Source: Oscillatoriales cyanobacterium | Lineage (GTDB): Bacteria; Cyanobacteriota; Cyanobacteriia; Cyanobacteriales; Laspinemataceae | Assembly (NCBI GenBank): GCA_011390955.1 | Contig: JAABRM010000028.1 | Location: 27,212-91,211 of the forward strand | Length of the DNA: 64,000 bases | Direction of reading: 5' to 3' | Part shown: positions 43,963 to 54,894 of the stretch, piece after piece | Numbering within the stretch: position 1 is the first letter of the stretch | Layout of the letters: every line of letters starts with the position of its first letter | Program-made: the position numbers and the translations under genes | Notes under the pieces: generated by a model | Told to the model about the DNA's origin: nothing | Databases searched by the model: none | The model's input: only the letters and a program-made list of their open reading frames with translations

Positions 43963-46341
43963 TTAATAAAATAACTGGGTTAATTCTTGTTCAACTTGCT
44001 GATATTGACTGTCTAATTCGGCCAGCAGTTCGTTAATGTTTTGAAAGTCGTGAGTTTTGCCTCTGATTTCAATTTGCAGGCACAGTTCAGAGAGGTATTT
44101 TGCCCCCATTAAAGCAGAAGACCCTTTGAGGCTATGGGCGGCTTTTCTCATGGCTGAGGCGTTTTGTGTCGCGATCGCTTGTTTGAGTTGGCCGATCGCA
44201 TTTGGGGCATCATCTTCCAGAAACCTTTTGGCCATTTTTTGCGGTAGGGAAATACTCAGTTCTTCTAATTCAGCAATCACCGATCGATCGATCGCGGATT
44301 TTCCTGAAGGCACAACCGGAGTTTCGGTGACTGTGGCAAAAATACTTTGCGCCCATTTTTGTAACATAAGCTGGATTTGTTCAATCCGAATCGGTTTGCT
44401 AATATAATCGTCCATACCCGCATCTAAACAATTTTGTTTATCTTCTTGGAATGCACTGGCGGTCATAGCAATAATTTTCGGTCTTTGCTTTTCTGACCAA
44501 TGGCTGACAATATAGCGAGTAGCAGTTAACCCATCCATTCCCGGCATTTGCACATCCATAAATGCAATCTGATAAGAACGCTTTTCCATCGCTTCAATGG
44601 CGGCTAATCCATTATCAACCACATCGGCGGTATAGCCCATTTTTGCTAAAATAGTCATTAATAATTCCTGATTAATTGCGCTATCTTCGACGATTAAAAT
44701 TTTTAAGGGTAAATTTTCCGCTAATTTGGGATTGAGTTTGGCTTTATTTCTTTGGTTGACTGGGGTCGGGGCTTGAATATCGGAGAGAACATTCAGCAGG
44801 GCTTCAAAAAGTTGGGCGGGTTTCACCGGCTTAAATAAATAGCTATGAAAAATCGCCGCGATCGCCTCACTATGTTCCTCGTGATGTAATAGGGTAGTTA
44901 ATAAAATCAGGGGAATCTTTTTTGTTGATTCCGGTTGGAATAGTTTACCTCCCAAACTCAAGCCGTCCATATCCTCAAGCTGCATATCCAAAATCACCAC
45001 ATCTGGGCGATCGCTGTTCTGCCATTTTTCTAGGAAATCCACAGCGGTGGTCGAGGTTTCCACCACCATGCCCCAATACTCGCATTGTTGCCGGAAAATT
45101 TTTGTGGTTGTGGGATGAGAATTCACCAACCAAACTCGCCGATTTATTAATTCGGGAATTCCCGGATTTAAAGAGGGTTCAGGATGTCCGGGCACCGCCT
45201 GAGTTTTGATATTAAAAAAGAACGTAGACCCCTGGTTTTCGGTGCTGTCTACGCCAATACTCCCAGCCATTAATTTGACTAAGCGATCGCAAATTACCAA
45301 ACCCAAACCCGTGCCCCCATATTTACGACTGGTGGCGGAATCTACCTGAGAGAATGGTTTAAATAACCGACTGATTTTATCTTGAGGAATCCCAATTCCG
45401 GTATCTTTGACCGCAAAGCTGAGGTTAATTGCTGGTGACTGAAACTCTGGGGTTTCTGGCTGCACCTTCACCTCAATAAACACCTCCCCTTGTTCCGTAA
45501 ACTTCACCGCATTATTCAACAAATTCATTAAAATTTGATGCAGTCGGGTCACATCCCCCATAATCATAACGGGCACATCTGGGGACACATAATATACGAT
45601 TTCTAGGTTTTTTTCTTGGGCTTTTAAGCTGAGTAAATCGCAAACATTCTCAATACAATCTCGCAGATTAATCGGACGCTTTTCTAACTCTAACTGACCG
45701 GATTCGATTTTAGAAAAGTCCAGAATATCATTAATCACCGTGAGCAGAGTTTCTCCACTCATTTCAATGATTTTCAAGAACTTCTGCTGTTCGCGAGTCA
45801 GTTCGGTTTCTGCTAACAGTTGAGTCATGCCTAAAACCCCATTTAAAGGAGTTCTAATTTCGTGACTCATCATCGCCAAAAAATCCGATTTGGCTTTGGC
45901 CGCTTTTTCCGCCGCTTCTTTCTGCTGGGTCAGTTGTTTTTGCAGGCGACGAATCGAGAGTTGATTTTCCACTCTGGCTAAGACTTCTTCAAACTGAAAC
46001 GGTTTAGTAATATAGTCTACGCCGCCAACATGAAAGGCTTTTACTTTGTCCAATACGTCATCCAAAGCACTTAAGAAAATCACCGGAATATCACGAGTGC
46101 TTTCTGCTAATTTCAGTTTTTCACAAACCTCAAATCCATTCATGTGAGGCATTTTAATGTCCAGTAAAATCAAATCTGGGGGGTCTGCCTGCACCGTTGC
46201 TAAAGCCATCAGACCATTCAGGGCTTTGCGGACTTCATAGCCCTGTTCCGCCAGCATGGTAGATAAAAACCGCAGGTTTTCTGGCGTATCATCGACAATT
46301 AAAATATCTGCTTTTGACCCGGACGTTGGTTGGTTACTCAT
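43963..46341 (-). CDS. Multi-domain hybrid histidine kinase (REC-HK-REC-REC-Hpt)
   Basis: The protein has 792 residues; GGGGGAG precedes the ATG. Order: receiver 1 (about 12-130, DLILLDIKMPHMNGFE), kinase H-box FLAMMSHEIRTPLNGVLGM, ATPase domain (NLLNNAVKFTEQG, DTGIGIPQDKIS, GGTGLGLVIC), receiver 2 (WLVNSHPTTTK..., DVVILDMQLEDMDG), receiver 3 (ILIVEDSAINQELL, IAFMDVQMPGMDG) and a C-terminal Hpt with AAHSLKGSSALMG. Receiver 2 lacks the usual acidic pair (VNSHPTT) and may not be phosphorylated normally. The start overlaps the stop of the giant upstream gene by 8 bases, so the two form one phosphorelay operon. Confidence 0.93.
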   Translation of the reverse strand: MSNQPTSGSKADILIVDDTPENLRFLSTMLAEQGYEVRKALNGLMALATVQADPPDLILLDIKMPHMNGFEVCEKLKLAESTRDIPVIFLSALDDVLDKVKAFHVGGVDYITKPFQFEEVLARVENQLSIRRLQKQLTQQKEAAEKAAKAKSDFLAMMSHEIRTPLNGVLGMTQLLAETELTREQQKFLKIIEMSGETLLTVINDILDFSKIESGQLELEKRPINLRDCIENVCDLLSLKAQEKNLEIVYYVSPDVPVMIMGDVTRLHQILMNLLNNAVKFTEQGEVFIEVKVQPETPEFQSPAINLSFAVKDTGIGIPQDKISRLFKPFSQVDSATSRKYGGTGLGLVICDRLVKLMAGSIGVDSTENQGSTFFFNIKTQAVPGHPEPSLNPGIPELINRRVWLVNSHPTTTKIFRQQCEYWGMVVETSTTAVDFLEKWQNSDRPDVVILDMQLEDMDGLSLGGKLFQPESTKKIPLILLTTLLHHEEHSEAIAAIFHSYLFKPVKPAQLFEALLNVLSDIQAPTPVNQRNKAKLNPKLAENLPLKILIVEDSAINQELLMTILAKMGYTADVVDNGLAAIEAMEKRSYQIAFMDVQMPGMDGLTATRYIVSHWSEKQRPKIIAMTASAFQEDKQNCLDAGMDDYISKPIRIEQIQLMLQKWAQSIFATVTETPVVPSGKSAIDRSVIAELEELSISLPQKMAKRFLEDDAPNAIGQLKQAIATQNASAMRKAAHSLKGSSALMGAKYLSELCLQIEIRGKTHDFQNINELLAELDSQYQQVEQELTQLFY

Positions 46342-49300
46342 GCTCCCCCCGTTGAATTAAATCCATGATTTTGTCATAGCGAAAATTATTGACTAAATCA
46401 ACTAAAACATTCGCGAGGGGGCTATGTTCTGGTGGAATTTCGTCAATGAGTCGAAACAATCGTTGATCTCTGGCACAAATGGCCGCTTCTCGGAGTTGCG
46501 ATCGCCATTCCGAAGACATGGCTTTGACATGATCCCCATTGAGTTGGTCCGTGTGCAGTAAATGGTTTTTACTAGATAATTGATCCGCCTGAAAACGGCG
46601 ATCGACATCTTTAGTTTCATAAACATAAAGCACCCCTAAATATTCAGCGATTTTGGCCAAAATTACCTCCTGGCGAAAGGGTTTGCGAACCCAATCATTG
46701 CAGCCAATTGCAAGTATCTCTTGATGTTCTTCCTCAAAGATACTGGCAGTGAGGGCAATAATCACCACCGGATCTTCGCTGGGGTCTTGCAGTTGGCGAA
46801 TTTGTTGAGTGGCTTCTAATCCGTCCATTTCCGGCATCCGAATATCCATCCAAATTAAATGAGGACGCCAACTGCGCCATAAGGCGATCGCCTCAATGCC
46901 ATTCACCGCTTCACCGACCTGAAACCCAATCGATCGCAGCAACTCAACTAGCATCACCCGATTGGCCATTTGATCTTCCACTACCAAGATACGATATTCC
47001 GGCTGATTCGGTGCGAGGCCGACAATTTGTGCGGCGGGTATTTTCGGTTTCACCGCTGCGGCAACGGTGCGAATGATGGGAATTTCAAAGCTAAACAAAG
47101 TCCCGCCCCCTAAACAACTGCTGACCAGAATATCTCCCCCCATTAACCGGACAAATTGGCGGCTAATAGACAAGCCTAAACCCGTCCCTTCAATGGATTT
47201 CCGCCCGGTGTCTGTTTGCACAAAAGGCGCAAATAAATCCTCCGTTTCATAGGGGTCGATTCCCGGCCCACTATCTTCGACTTGGAATTGCAACGTATCC
47301 GCCGAATTCTGCCCCATTGTTACGGATAATTTCACCCATCCTTGTTGGGTAAATTTGATGGCGTTGCTCAGGAGATTAATTAAAACTTGACGTAATTTAC
47401 TTTCATCGGTTTGGACATATTGGGTCACATTGGGGTCGCAATTGAAAATGAATTCTAAGCCTTTGCCCGTGGCTTTGAGTTGCAACATTTCAAAGATGGA
47501 ATTGAGCAGCCGGAATAAGTCAAAGCTGGTGAGGTTTAGTTCCAGATGACCCGCTTCGATTTTGGACATATCCAGGACATCGTTAATTAGTTCCAGTAAA
47601 TGTTCTCCAGAGTAGTTAATAATCTTGAGATATTCTTGCTGTTCCCGAGTTAAGCTGCGATCGCGACTCATCAGTTGGGTAAACCCTAGAATCGCATTTA
47701 AAGGAGTTCTTAATTCATGGCTCATTTTCGCCAGAAAAGTGCTTTTAGCTTGATTGGCGGCATCGGCGGCTTCTTTGGCTTTTTTCAATTTACTTTCTGA
47801 TTTTCTGAGGGCTTCTTCTGCTTGTTTGAGATAAGTAATATTGCTGGCGGTGCCGGTAATTCCCACCACCTGACCTTGCCAATTTCGCACCCCGATCGCA
47901 TTCACCATTAAATAAATTGGTTGACCTTGTTTAGATCGATGAACCGTTTCATACTGAAATAAAGATTCACCGGCTAAAATTTTTTGCAGCATCTGCATAT
48001 CCTGGGATTGATGTTGCGGATCCGCATAGTCGGTAAACTTTTGTTGGCGCATTTCTTCCGGGTCATAGCCATAAATTTGTTTCACCGCTTGGTTCACAAA
48101 AGTAAATTCACTGGCGGCATTTACAGACCAGATCATATCTTGAGAAGTTTCTACTAAATTCCGATATTTTCTTTCACTGGCAGCGATCGCTTCTTCCGCT
48201 TGTTTGCGTTCCGTAATATCGTTCACCAAATAGAGAATGCATTCTTCTCCCCCTAAATTAATCAGTTCAGCGGATAATAAAACCGTCTTAACTTCTCCCG
48301 ATTTCAGCCGCAGAGAAAATTCTTGGTTATGCACGGAATCCGCCGTAGTTAAGATGTGCATAATAGCCATTTCATCTTGGGGATTTTGCCAAATTTTTAG
48401 TTGATGACTAATTTGGTTAATTACTTCTTGTTTGCTATAGCCGGTAAAGGTGAGAAAACTATCATTTACTTCGATAAATTTTCCTTGAGTAAAAGTAGTA
48501 ATGGCGATGGGATTTGGGGAAGACCGAAAAGCTTTGGAAAACTTTTCTTCTGATAGTCTTAATGCCGCTTCGGTTTGCGCCCGCACTCTAATTTGCTCTT
48601 CTAATGCTTCCGTCCGTTCTTGCACTTTGGCTTCTAAAGTGCGGGAATAGATTTCTTCCGCTGCATAAAGCCGCGCATTTTCTAAAGAAATCGCCGCTTG
48701 AGAACACAACAAGCGCAAAACTAAGAGGCGATCGGGAGTAAATGCCCCAGGGGTGAGATTGTTTTCTAAATAGAGAATGCCGATAAATTTTCCTTGACCA
48801 ATAATCGGCACGCAAAGCACCGATTTGGGTTGATTTAGGAGAATATAAGATTCATCGGGATTTTGAATTTTACAAAAGGGAGAATCAATTTCTTTGGTCG
48901 CATCATTAAACACTACATATTCGTGAGTTCGGGCGACATAATTCACGATCGATTTGGGCAATAGCTTCGTTTTTTCAATGGGCAGCGATCGCCGCACCGA
49001 AATTTCTGAATCATCCACCCCCCCAGCGGCTTCAATGACTAATTCGCCGTTTTGTTCCAAAATTAAAAAGCCTTTTTGCGCCCCCGCATTTTCTAGCACA
49101 ATCGTGATTAACTTGGCCAATAATTTATCCAAGACAATTTCCCCAGATAGGGCTTGAGAAGCTTTCACCACCGTGGTTAAATCTAAAGCCGATGCCATCC
49201 GAGTTTCCGTAGAGGTTAAGGAAGTTACCCCGTGATTATTTATGGCCGATTTCCGCCGTAAATCGGATTTATAAGGCAACAGTTCCGGGTAAGTTTCTTC

Positions 49301-52300
49301 TAACTGTTTTACTTTAGCTTTCGCCCCCCATTTTAAATAGTAATAGCGAGCATTTTGCAGGTAAGTCCGGGCAATATTAACTTGGCTTTTATCCGCATAA
49401 AATTTAGCCGCAAGTTCATTGGCTAGGGCTTCTTCATGCAGATATTCATATTGTTTGGCAGCAGCGATCGCTTTTTCATAAAAATCCATCGCTTTGGCTT
49501 CCCGACCCATCGCCCGGTAGCGTTCTGCCTCGACTAAATAAAATTTTGCCAAGTAATTCATCGGGGCAAATTTAGCCCATTGCTTCATTTGCTTTTGGTT
49601 GTGCTGAATTTCTTGAAAGTTTTTTCTTCTTTGAAACTGACTGCCTTGATTTTCTTTGCTTAACCGGATCAGAGAATCATAAAAATAAAACACTGGCAGG
49701 GCGATCGTTCCCACCACTCCGGCTAAATATTTCTGGGCTGACTGAGCATTTTGCCAAGCTTCTTGGTATTGGCCAAATAAATAGCACAAAATCAGTTTAT
49801 TTAAATAAAAATAGTGCAAAATAGTGCGATCTTGGGCTTGCTGATGCACCGGCAACATTTTAAACTCGTTGTAGGCTTCCCCAGTTAAAATACAGGGATT
49901 CGCTGATTCCCCCATTAAATTTAAAATCGCTTGGCGGAATAGTTCATTGCCATAAAAACTGGTAGTTTGATTGAGTTGATAAAGAGTCTGACTATAACCC
50001 GCCATTTCTTGTTCTAAAACCGCGAGTTCTTCCTGACTGCTAAAATAGGAATAGTAGCAAGTATGCGCCGCATATCTTGCCCATTCTAAATCCCCGGTTT
50101 CCAGTCCCATTAAATACAAATGGCGCACGGATTGTAAAGTTTCTCGGATATGCTTTTTCCAGGGAACAATCCAAATATTTACGGTCTGGACAACTTTGGC
50201 TTTAATTTGGCGATCGTCAAATTTTGGCAACAGATTTAACGCTAACTGCCCAAACCGATATCCCGGATTAATTTGCCCTAAAAAACCCGATAAAATTACG
50301 CCATAGCCCGCGTAAGCAAAAGCGGATTCTGGGGAATTACCATATTTTAAAGACAGGCTGACCATTTTAAAAATAATCAGGGGGAATAGTTCGGGAACCG
50401 CAATATAAGACGGTGTGGCAACGGTGGCTAAAATTCTCATAGCCGCCCGGTGAATGGGATCGGTCATGGTGGGCAAATGAGTTAAATCCTCAATTTTTCG
50501 CCCAAACATGGCGAGTTGAATCTGCAAAACCCCGAACCAAATTTGATATAAAGGTAGTCGATTGTTATTCCCGTTGGCGGTAACTTGGGGAAAGGTGACA
50601 CCTAATAATTGTAACACGGGTAAGGCTGTATGCACCGCTTCTTTTAGTTGGTTTTGGGCTTGATAAGCTTGAATTTTAATTTCATAAACTTTTGCCTTAT
50701 CTAGCAGATTTTTCGCCGACTGTAAAACCACTAAGGAAAATTTATACATTTGCGGCAAATGTCCACTTAAATAAGCCGCTTCCGCCGCTTCTACATGAAG
50801 GGCTAAGGTTAGGTCATATTGAGTTTGCCAACTGCGAATTCCTAATAAGTTGATGCCGGTGGTGAGGTAATTTAAAGCCAGTTCATAAGCCGCCGCAGTT
50901 TTGGCTTTGATGCCAGCGGTTAAATTTAATTCCGCTAGGCGATCGCGATCGCTTTGAAATTTGATTTGTTCTATGCCACAATTCAGTTGATTGACAATAT
51001 CAAAGATTTTGGCCTCTCGATCGCTTTGGGGGGTATTTTCTAATAATAATTGCCCGACCTGCCGGTGAATTGCTTGTTTTTGCTTCACCGGAATTAAAAA
51101 ATAAGCCGCTTGTTGAATGCGATCGTGGACAAATTTGTAAGCGATCGCATTTTTTTCCGGCAGACTAAATTGATGAGATGGGGATAAATCTCCGCTGGTT
51201 TTTTCTGGAGATTCGGGCAATAATCGATCGCGATCGCTCAACTTAACAATCAAACCTTCTTCCACTGCTGCCGCCAAAATAGCCGCCGTTTCTTCCCATG
51301 ACTTTTCGCTGACAATTGCCAAAGTAGCTAAATCAAACTGATTGCCAATACAAGCCGCTAATTTCAGCAGCTTTTGACTAGGCTTGGGCAATTTCTGAAT
51401 TTTACTAGCCATCAATTTTACCACATTATCGGTAATTTCCCGCGCCGAAATCTGATTAATTTCCCAATGCCAAGCCCCCCGTTGATAGTCAAAATAAATT
51501 AAGCGATCGCCGTGCAGGGCTTTGAGAAATTCATTGACAAAAAATGGATTTCCCCCGGTTTTACTTTCCACTAATTTGGCCAAATACTTCGTAGCCGCCA
51601 AAGGTTGCTTAACCGTTTCAGAAACTAACTGATTAATTTCTCCCAATGATAACGGGGATAAACAAATTGACGAAATAATTGCCCCCTGTGCTTCCAGTTC
51701 AGTTAATGCCTCCATTAAGGGATGATTCTCACTGACCTCACTATCCCGATAAGCGCCAATAAACAAGACAAAATCTAAGCCGCCACTCAGCAAAATTTTC
51801 AGCAATTTTAAACTAGCGGAATCAATCCACTGTAAATCATCTAAAAAAATCACCAGAGGATGGGAGGCATTAGCAAAAACTTGGATTAAGTGTTGAAATA
51901 GTAAATTTAGCCGGTTTTCCGCTTTCATCGTAGGCAAAAATGACCCTACAGATTCCGGGGGAATAATCCGCTTAAATTCAGGAATTACATCAATAATAAT
52001 TTGGGCATTAGCCCCTAATTCCTCTCTAATTTTTTCCCGCCAATCATTTAACTGGTCTTCACTTTCCGTCAGCAGTTGTCGAATCAACTCCTGAAATGCT
52101 TGAATCACTCCACTATAAGGAATATTCCGCTGATATTGGTCAAATTTTCCCGAAATAAAATATCCTTTTTTCCGAGTAATTGGTTTATAAATTTCCGCCA
52201 CCAGGGATGATTTGCCAATTCCCGGTGCCCCGGCAACCGTAATCATTATGGCTTTGGGGGAAAAAATTGCGGGAGAAATATTGGCCAAATTTGCCGAATT

Positions 52301-53305
52301 TGGGGGGTGTTTAACTCTGCCCGCTACTTGTTCAAAGGCGGCTAATAACTGGGCAATTTCTGTCGATCGCCCATACAGTTTATTCGGGATGTGAAATTGG
52401 TCAGAAATATCTTCACGACCTAAAGCAAATTGGCAAATAATCCCCGTGGATCTTAATTGACTTAAGCAAAATTCTAAATCCGCTTTCAGCCCCCAAGCAC
52501 TTTGATATCTTTCTTCAGCGGTTTTGGCTAAAAGTTTCATCACCAGATCGGAAATTGCTTGAGGAATTGGCTCAAATTTATCTAGCTGTTTTTCTCCATT
52601 ATTGGGTATAATTAAATGAGGAGGTTGGGGTTGTTTAGCCAAGTGGCAATGAACTAACTCCATTGCATCAGCCCCTTTAAATGGTAACTGGTGCGTCAGG
52701 AGTTCATAAAAAGTTACACCCAGAGAATAAAAGTCCGTGCGATAATCCAAAATCCGATTCATTCTGCCGGTTTGTTCCGGGGACATATAGCTGAGAGTTC
52801 CCTCTAATATCTGTGGGGTTTCCAGCAGGTGACGGTCTTTGGCAAAATCCACGGCAATGCCAAAATCAATTAGCTTTAAAACCTTAGTTTCTGGGTTGTA
52901 AACTAGGTTAGATGGATTAACATCTTTGTGGATGATGTTAGCCGCATGAATTTCTGCTAAACTATCAGCAGAGGCGATCGCAATTTCTAGGAATTCTTCT
53001 AGGGTAAACCGGCGGTAAGCCATGAAACTTTTTAAGGATTCGCCGCCAAAATCCTCGAAAACAATCATCAGGGTATTGTGATAGGTTTCTAGGCTATAGG
53101 ACTTGACCACCCGCTGAAAATTCAGATTGTGCGTAATCAGATACTCCTGCTTATATTTGCGGATTTTTTCCGGGGTCGGATAGTCCTCTTTAAGCACTTT
53201 GAGAATCACTGGTTGACTGTCTGATTCACGCAGCCCTCGATAGACCCGTGAATTGGGACTTTCATGGATGGTTTGAAGAATTTTATATCCGGCGATCGCT
53301 GGCAT
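46334..53305 (-). CDS. Giant Ser/Thr kinase-ATPase-GAF-PAS-histidine kinase-receiver protein
   Basis: The protein has 2323 residues. Order: protein kinase domain (1-280) with ILKVLKEDY lysine, HKDVNPSNLVY and LIDFGIAVDF; AAA-type ATPase with Walker A AGAPGIGKSSL near 360 and Walker B VIFLDDLQWIDS; a long helical repeat region (about 800-1350); GAF (1370-1550); two PAS domains (about 1590-1705 and 1712-1832); HisKA FLAKMSHELRTPLNAILGF near 1860; ATPase domain; receiver (about 2100-2220, HLIWMDIRMPEMDG); and a C-terminal tail. The plan matches the cyanobacterial trifunctional kinases resembling HstK. In the kinase catalytic loop the usual HRD is HKD. It overlaps the next hybrid kinase. Confidence 0.93.
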   Translation of the reverse strand: MPAIAGYKILQTIHESPNSRVYRGLRESDSQPVILKVLKEDYPTPEKIRKYKQEYLITHNLNFQRVVKSYSLETYHNTLMIVFEDFGGESLKSFMAYRRFTLEEFLEIAIASADSLAEIHAANIIHKDVNPSNLVYNPETKVLKLIDFGIAVDFAKDRHLLETPQILEGTLSYMSPEQTGRMNRILDYRTDFYSLGVTFYELLTHQLPFKGADAMELVHCHLAKQPQPPHLIIPNNGEKQLDKFEPIPQAISDLVMKLLAKTAEERYQSAWGLKADLEFCLSQLRSTGIICQFALGREDISDQFHIPNKLYGRSTEIAQLLAAFEQVAGRVKHPPNSANLANISPAIFSPKAIMITVAGAPGIGKSSLVAEIYKPITRKKGYFISGKFDQYQRNIPYSGVIQAFQELIRQLLTESEDQLNDWREKIREELGANAQIIIDVIPEFKRIIPPESVGSFLPTMKAENRLNLLFQHLIQVFANASHPLVIFLDDLQWIDSASLKLLKILLSGGLDFVLFIGAYRDSEVSENHPLMEALTELEAQGAIISSICLSPLSLGEINQLVSETVKQPLAATKYLAKLVESKTGGNPFFVNEFLKALHGDRLIYFDYQRGAWHWEINQISAREITDNVVKLMASKIQKLPKPSQKLLKLAACIGNQFDLATLAIVSEKSWEETAAILAAAVEEGLIVKLSDRDRLLPESPEKTSGDLSPSHQFSLPEKNAIAYKFVHDRIQQAAYFLIPVKQKQAIHRQVGQLLLENTPQSDREAKIFDIVNQLNCGIEQIKFQSDRDRLAELNLTAGIKAKTAAAYELALNYLTTGINLLGIRSWQTQYDLTLALHVEAAEAAYLSGHLPQMYKFSLVVLQSAKNLLDKAKVYEIKIQAYQAQNQLKEAVHTALPVLQLLGVTFPQVTANGNNNRLPLYQIWFGVLQIQLAMFGRKIEDLTHLPTMTDPIHRAAMRILATVATPSYIAVPELFPLIIFKMVSLSLKYGNSPESAFAYAGYGVILSGFLGQINPGYRFGQLALNLLPKFDDRQIKAKVVQTVNIWIVPWKKHIRETLQSVRHLYLMGLETGDLEWARYAAHTCYYSYFSSQEELAVLEQEMAGYSQTLYQLNQTTSFYGNELFRQAILNLMGESANPCILTGEAYNEFKMLPVHQQAQDRTILHYFYLNKLILCYLFGQYQEAWQNAQSAQKYLAGVVGTIALPVFYFYDSLIRLSKENQGSQFQRRKNFQEIQHNQKQMKQWAKFAPMNYLAKFYLVEAERYRAMGREAKAMDFYEKAIAAAKQYEYLHEEALANELAAKFYADKSQVNIARTYLQNARYYYLKWGAKAKVKQLEETYPELLPYKSDLRRKSAINNHGVTSLTSTETRMASALDLTTVVKASQALSGEIVLDKLLAKLITIVLENAGAQKGFLILEQNGELVIEAAGGVDDSEISVRRSLPIEKTKLLPKSIVNYVARTHEYVVFNDATKEIDSPFCKIQNPDESYILLNQPKSVLCVPIIGQGKFIGILYLENNLTPGAFTPDRLLVLRLLCSQAAISLENARLYAAEEIYSRTLEAKVQERTEALEEQIRVRAQTEAALRLSEEKFSKAFRSSPNPIAITTFTQGKFIEVNDSFLTFTGYSKQEVINQISHQLKIWQNPQDEMAIMHILTTADSVHNQEFSLRLKSGEVKTVLLSAELINLGGEECILYLVNDITERKQAEEAIAASERKYRNLVETSQDMIWSVNAASEFTFVNQAVKQIYGYDPEEMRQQKFTDYADPQHQSQDMQMLQKILAGESLFQYETVHRSKQGQPIYLMVNAIGVRNWQGQVVGITGTASNITYLKQAEEALRKSESKLKKAKEAADAANQAKSTFLAKMSHELRTPLNAILGFTQLMSRDRSLTREQQEYLKIINYSGEHLLELINDVLDMSKIEAGHLELNLTSFDLFRLLNSIFEMLQLKATGKGLEFIFNCDPNVTQYVQTDESKLRQVLINLLSNAIKFTQQGWVKLSVTMGQNSADTLQFQVEDSGPGIDPYETEDLFAPFVQTDTGRKSIEGTGLGLSISRQFVRLMGGDILVSSCLGGGTLFSFEIPIIRTVAAAVKPKIPAAQIVGLAPNQPEYRILVVEDQMANRVMLVELLRSIGFQVGEAVNGIEAIALWRSWRPHLIWMDIRMPEMDGLEATQQIRQLQDPSEDPVVIIALTASIFEEEHQEILAIGCNDWVRKPFRQEVILAKIAEYLGVLYVYETKDVDRRFQADQLSSKNHLLHTDQLNGDHVKAMSSEWRSQLREAAICARDQRLFRLIDEIPPEHSPLANVLVDLVNNFRYDKIMDLIQRGEHE

Positions 53306-53309
53306 AGTT

Positions 53310-53420
53310 ATTTGTTGTTTGTTATTTGTTGTTTGTTGTTGGTTGTTGGTTGTTGGTTGTTGGTTGTTGGTTGGTTGTTGGTTGTTGTTTGTGGGTTGTT
53401 GGTTGTTGGTTGTTAGCTAT
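53310..53420. repeat. TTGTTGG heptamer tract
   Basis: Tandem TTGTTGG/TTGTTTG units between divergent genes, upstream of the giant kinase start; the tract lies where its promoter should be. Confidence 0.65.
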
Positions 53421-53524
53421 CTAACAATGACTAGCTAATAGCTAATCATAAATCAGAACCGCCCCTGGCTAAGGAAAAAGCCTTTGACTATTTTATGTTT
53501 AAAATCAAACCCAAGGATTTTACT

Positions 53525-54745
53525 ATGAAAAATAAATTACCAACCAGAAAAGCGATCGCCCGAACTCGTCTTCTCTCCCTGACTGCGATCGCGGGGTTAT
53601 TCCTGTTCACCGCTTGCCAACCAGCCCCGAATGCCACCTCCGATCGATTTACCGTGGGGATGGTTTTAGTCGGGCCCTACAATGACGCGGGGTGGAACCA
53701 GTCCAATTATGAGGGAATGCAGACCGTTGCCGCAAAAATTCCTCAAGTGAAATTTCAATATGTGGATAAAGTTAATCCCGGCGATCGGCCCAACGTGAAA
53801 GCCTCCCAAGTCGCCGATGATTTAATTGATTCTGGGGCAAAAATGATTATTTTTAACTCCGATGATTTTAAAGATGATGCCCTGGAAACTGCCAAAAAAT
53901 ATCCTCAAATTACCGTAATTCATACCTCTGGGGATTCTGCCTGGAAAGAAGGGAAAAATTATCAACCAATTCCCAACTTGGGTAATATTATGGGACGGAT
54001 GGAATATGGCAAAATGATGGCCGGATGTGCCGCTGCCTTGGGGACGGAAACCGGCAAAATTGGCTATCTTGGGCCATTAATTAATGATGAAACCCGACGC
54101 TATGCCGCATCTGCTTATTTAGGGGCTAAATATTGTTGGCAAAACTATCGGCAAAAAGACCCGCAAGATTTAACTTTTAAAGTTACCTGGATTGGTTTTT
54201 GGTTTAATATTCCGGGGAAAACTTTAGACCCGACAAAAGTTGCCGATGACTTTTATAATAGTGGCTTTGATGTGGTCATGTCCGGCATTGATACTCCCGA
54301 AGCTGCTGTGCAAGGAAAAAAAGCCGCCGCAGCGGGCAAAAAAGTCAAATATGTTCACTATGATTATACCAAAGGCTGTGAAATTGCCCCAGATATTTGC
54401 TTAGGACTTCCTTATTATAACTGGGCAGTTCCTTATCAGGAAGCGGTGAAAAAAGCGATGTCTGGTGAATATACCAGTGAGTTTGTTTTAGCTGGTCCAG
54501 ATTGGGCAGATATTAATAGCCCAGAAACCACTGCGATTGGTTTTATTGCCGGTCAAGGTTTGGGCGATCGCACCTCATTTCTCAATCGATTTACTCAAGG
54601 ATTGGGAGATGGCAGCATCCAGCTATTTAAAGGACCATTAAACTTTCAAGATGGCAGCGTTTTCTTGAAAGCAAATGAAGTGGCTACCGACCAACAAATC
54701 TGGTATTTACCAAAGTTATTAGAAGGCATGGAAGGGGCGAATTAG
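53525..54745 (+). CDS. BMP-family ABC transporter substrate-binding lipoprotein
   Basis: The protein has 406 residues from ATG 53525, which has AAGGA 7 bases upstream; an in-frame ATG 30 bases earlier is less likely. A lipoprotein signal (ALTAIAGLFLF-like core with LFTAC, Cys near 31) anchors it. The BMP fold follows: VGMVLVGPYNDAGWNQSNYEGM, ADDLIDSGAKMIIFNSDDF, PNLGNIMGRMEYGKMMAG, GFDVVMSGIDTPEAA and a GDGSIQLFKGPLNFQDG tail. BMP proteins bind nucleosides or related ligands. Its likely permease is the gene at 38805. Confidence 0.9.
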   Translation: MKNKLPTRKAIARTRLLSLTAIAGLFLFTACQPAPNATSDRFTVGMVLVGPYNDAGWNQSNYEGMQTVAAKIPQVKFQYVDKVNPGDRPNVKASQVADDLIDSGAKMIIFNSDDFKDDALETAKKYPQITVIHTSGDSAWKEGKNYQPIPNLGNIMGRMEYGKMMAGCAAALGTETGKIGYLGPLINDETRRYAASAYLGAKYCWQNYRQKDPQDLTFKVTWIGFWFNIPGKTLDPTKVADDFYNSGFDVVMSGIDTPEAAVQGKKAAAAGKKVKYVHYDYTKGCEIAPDICLGLPYYNWAVPYQEAVKKAMSGEYTSEFVLAGPDWADINSPETTAIGFIAGQGLGDRTSFLNRFTQGLGDGSIQLFKGPLNFQDGSVFLKANEVATDQQIWYLPKLLEGMEGAN

Positions 54746-54894
54746 TAAAGGTAGGGGCAATCCCCCCCGTGGTTGCCCCGGAGCAGAGGGGCAGAGGGGC
54801 AGAGGAGCAGAGGAGGTAACAACTGGGTTGCTTACAAAAAAGATCCAAACCCCTAACTAATACCATTTCTAATTCTATTTCCAATTAAAAATGC

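Noticed and set aside
43625..43974. Several overlapping 110-120-codon frames
   Set aside because: Pure translation of heptamer repeats (Val/Gly/Leu/Trp or Asn/Thr/Gln runs).
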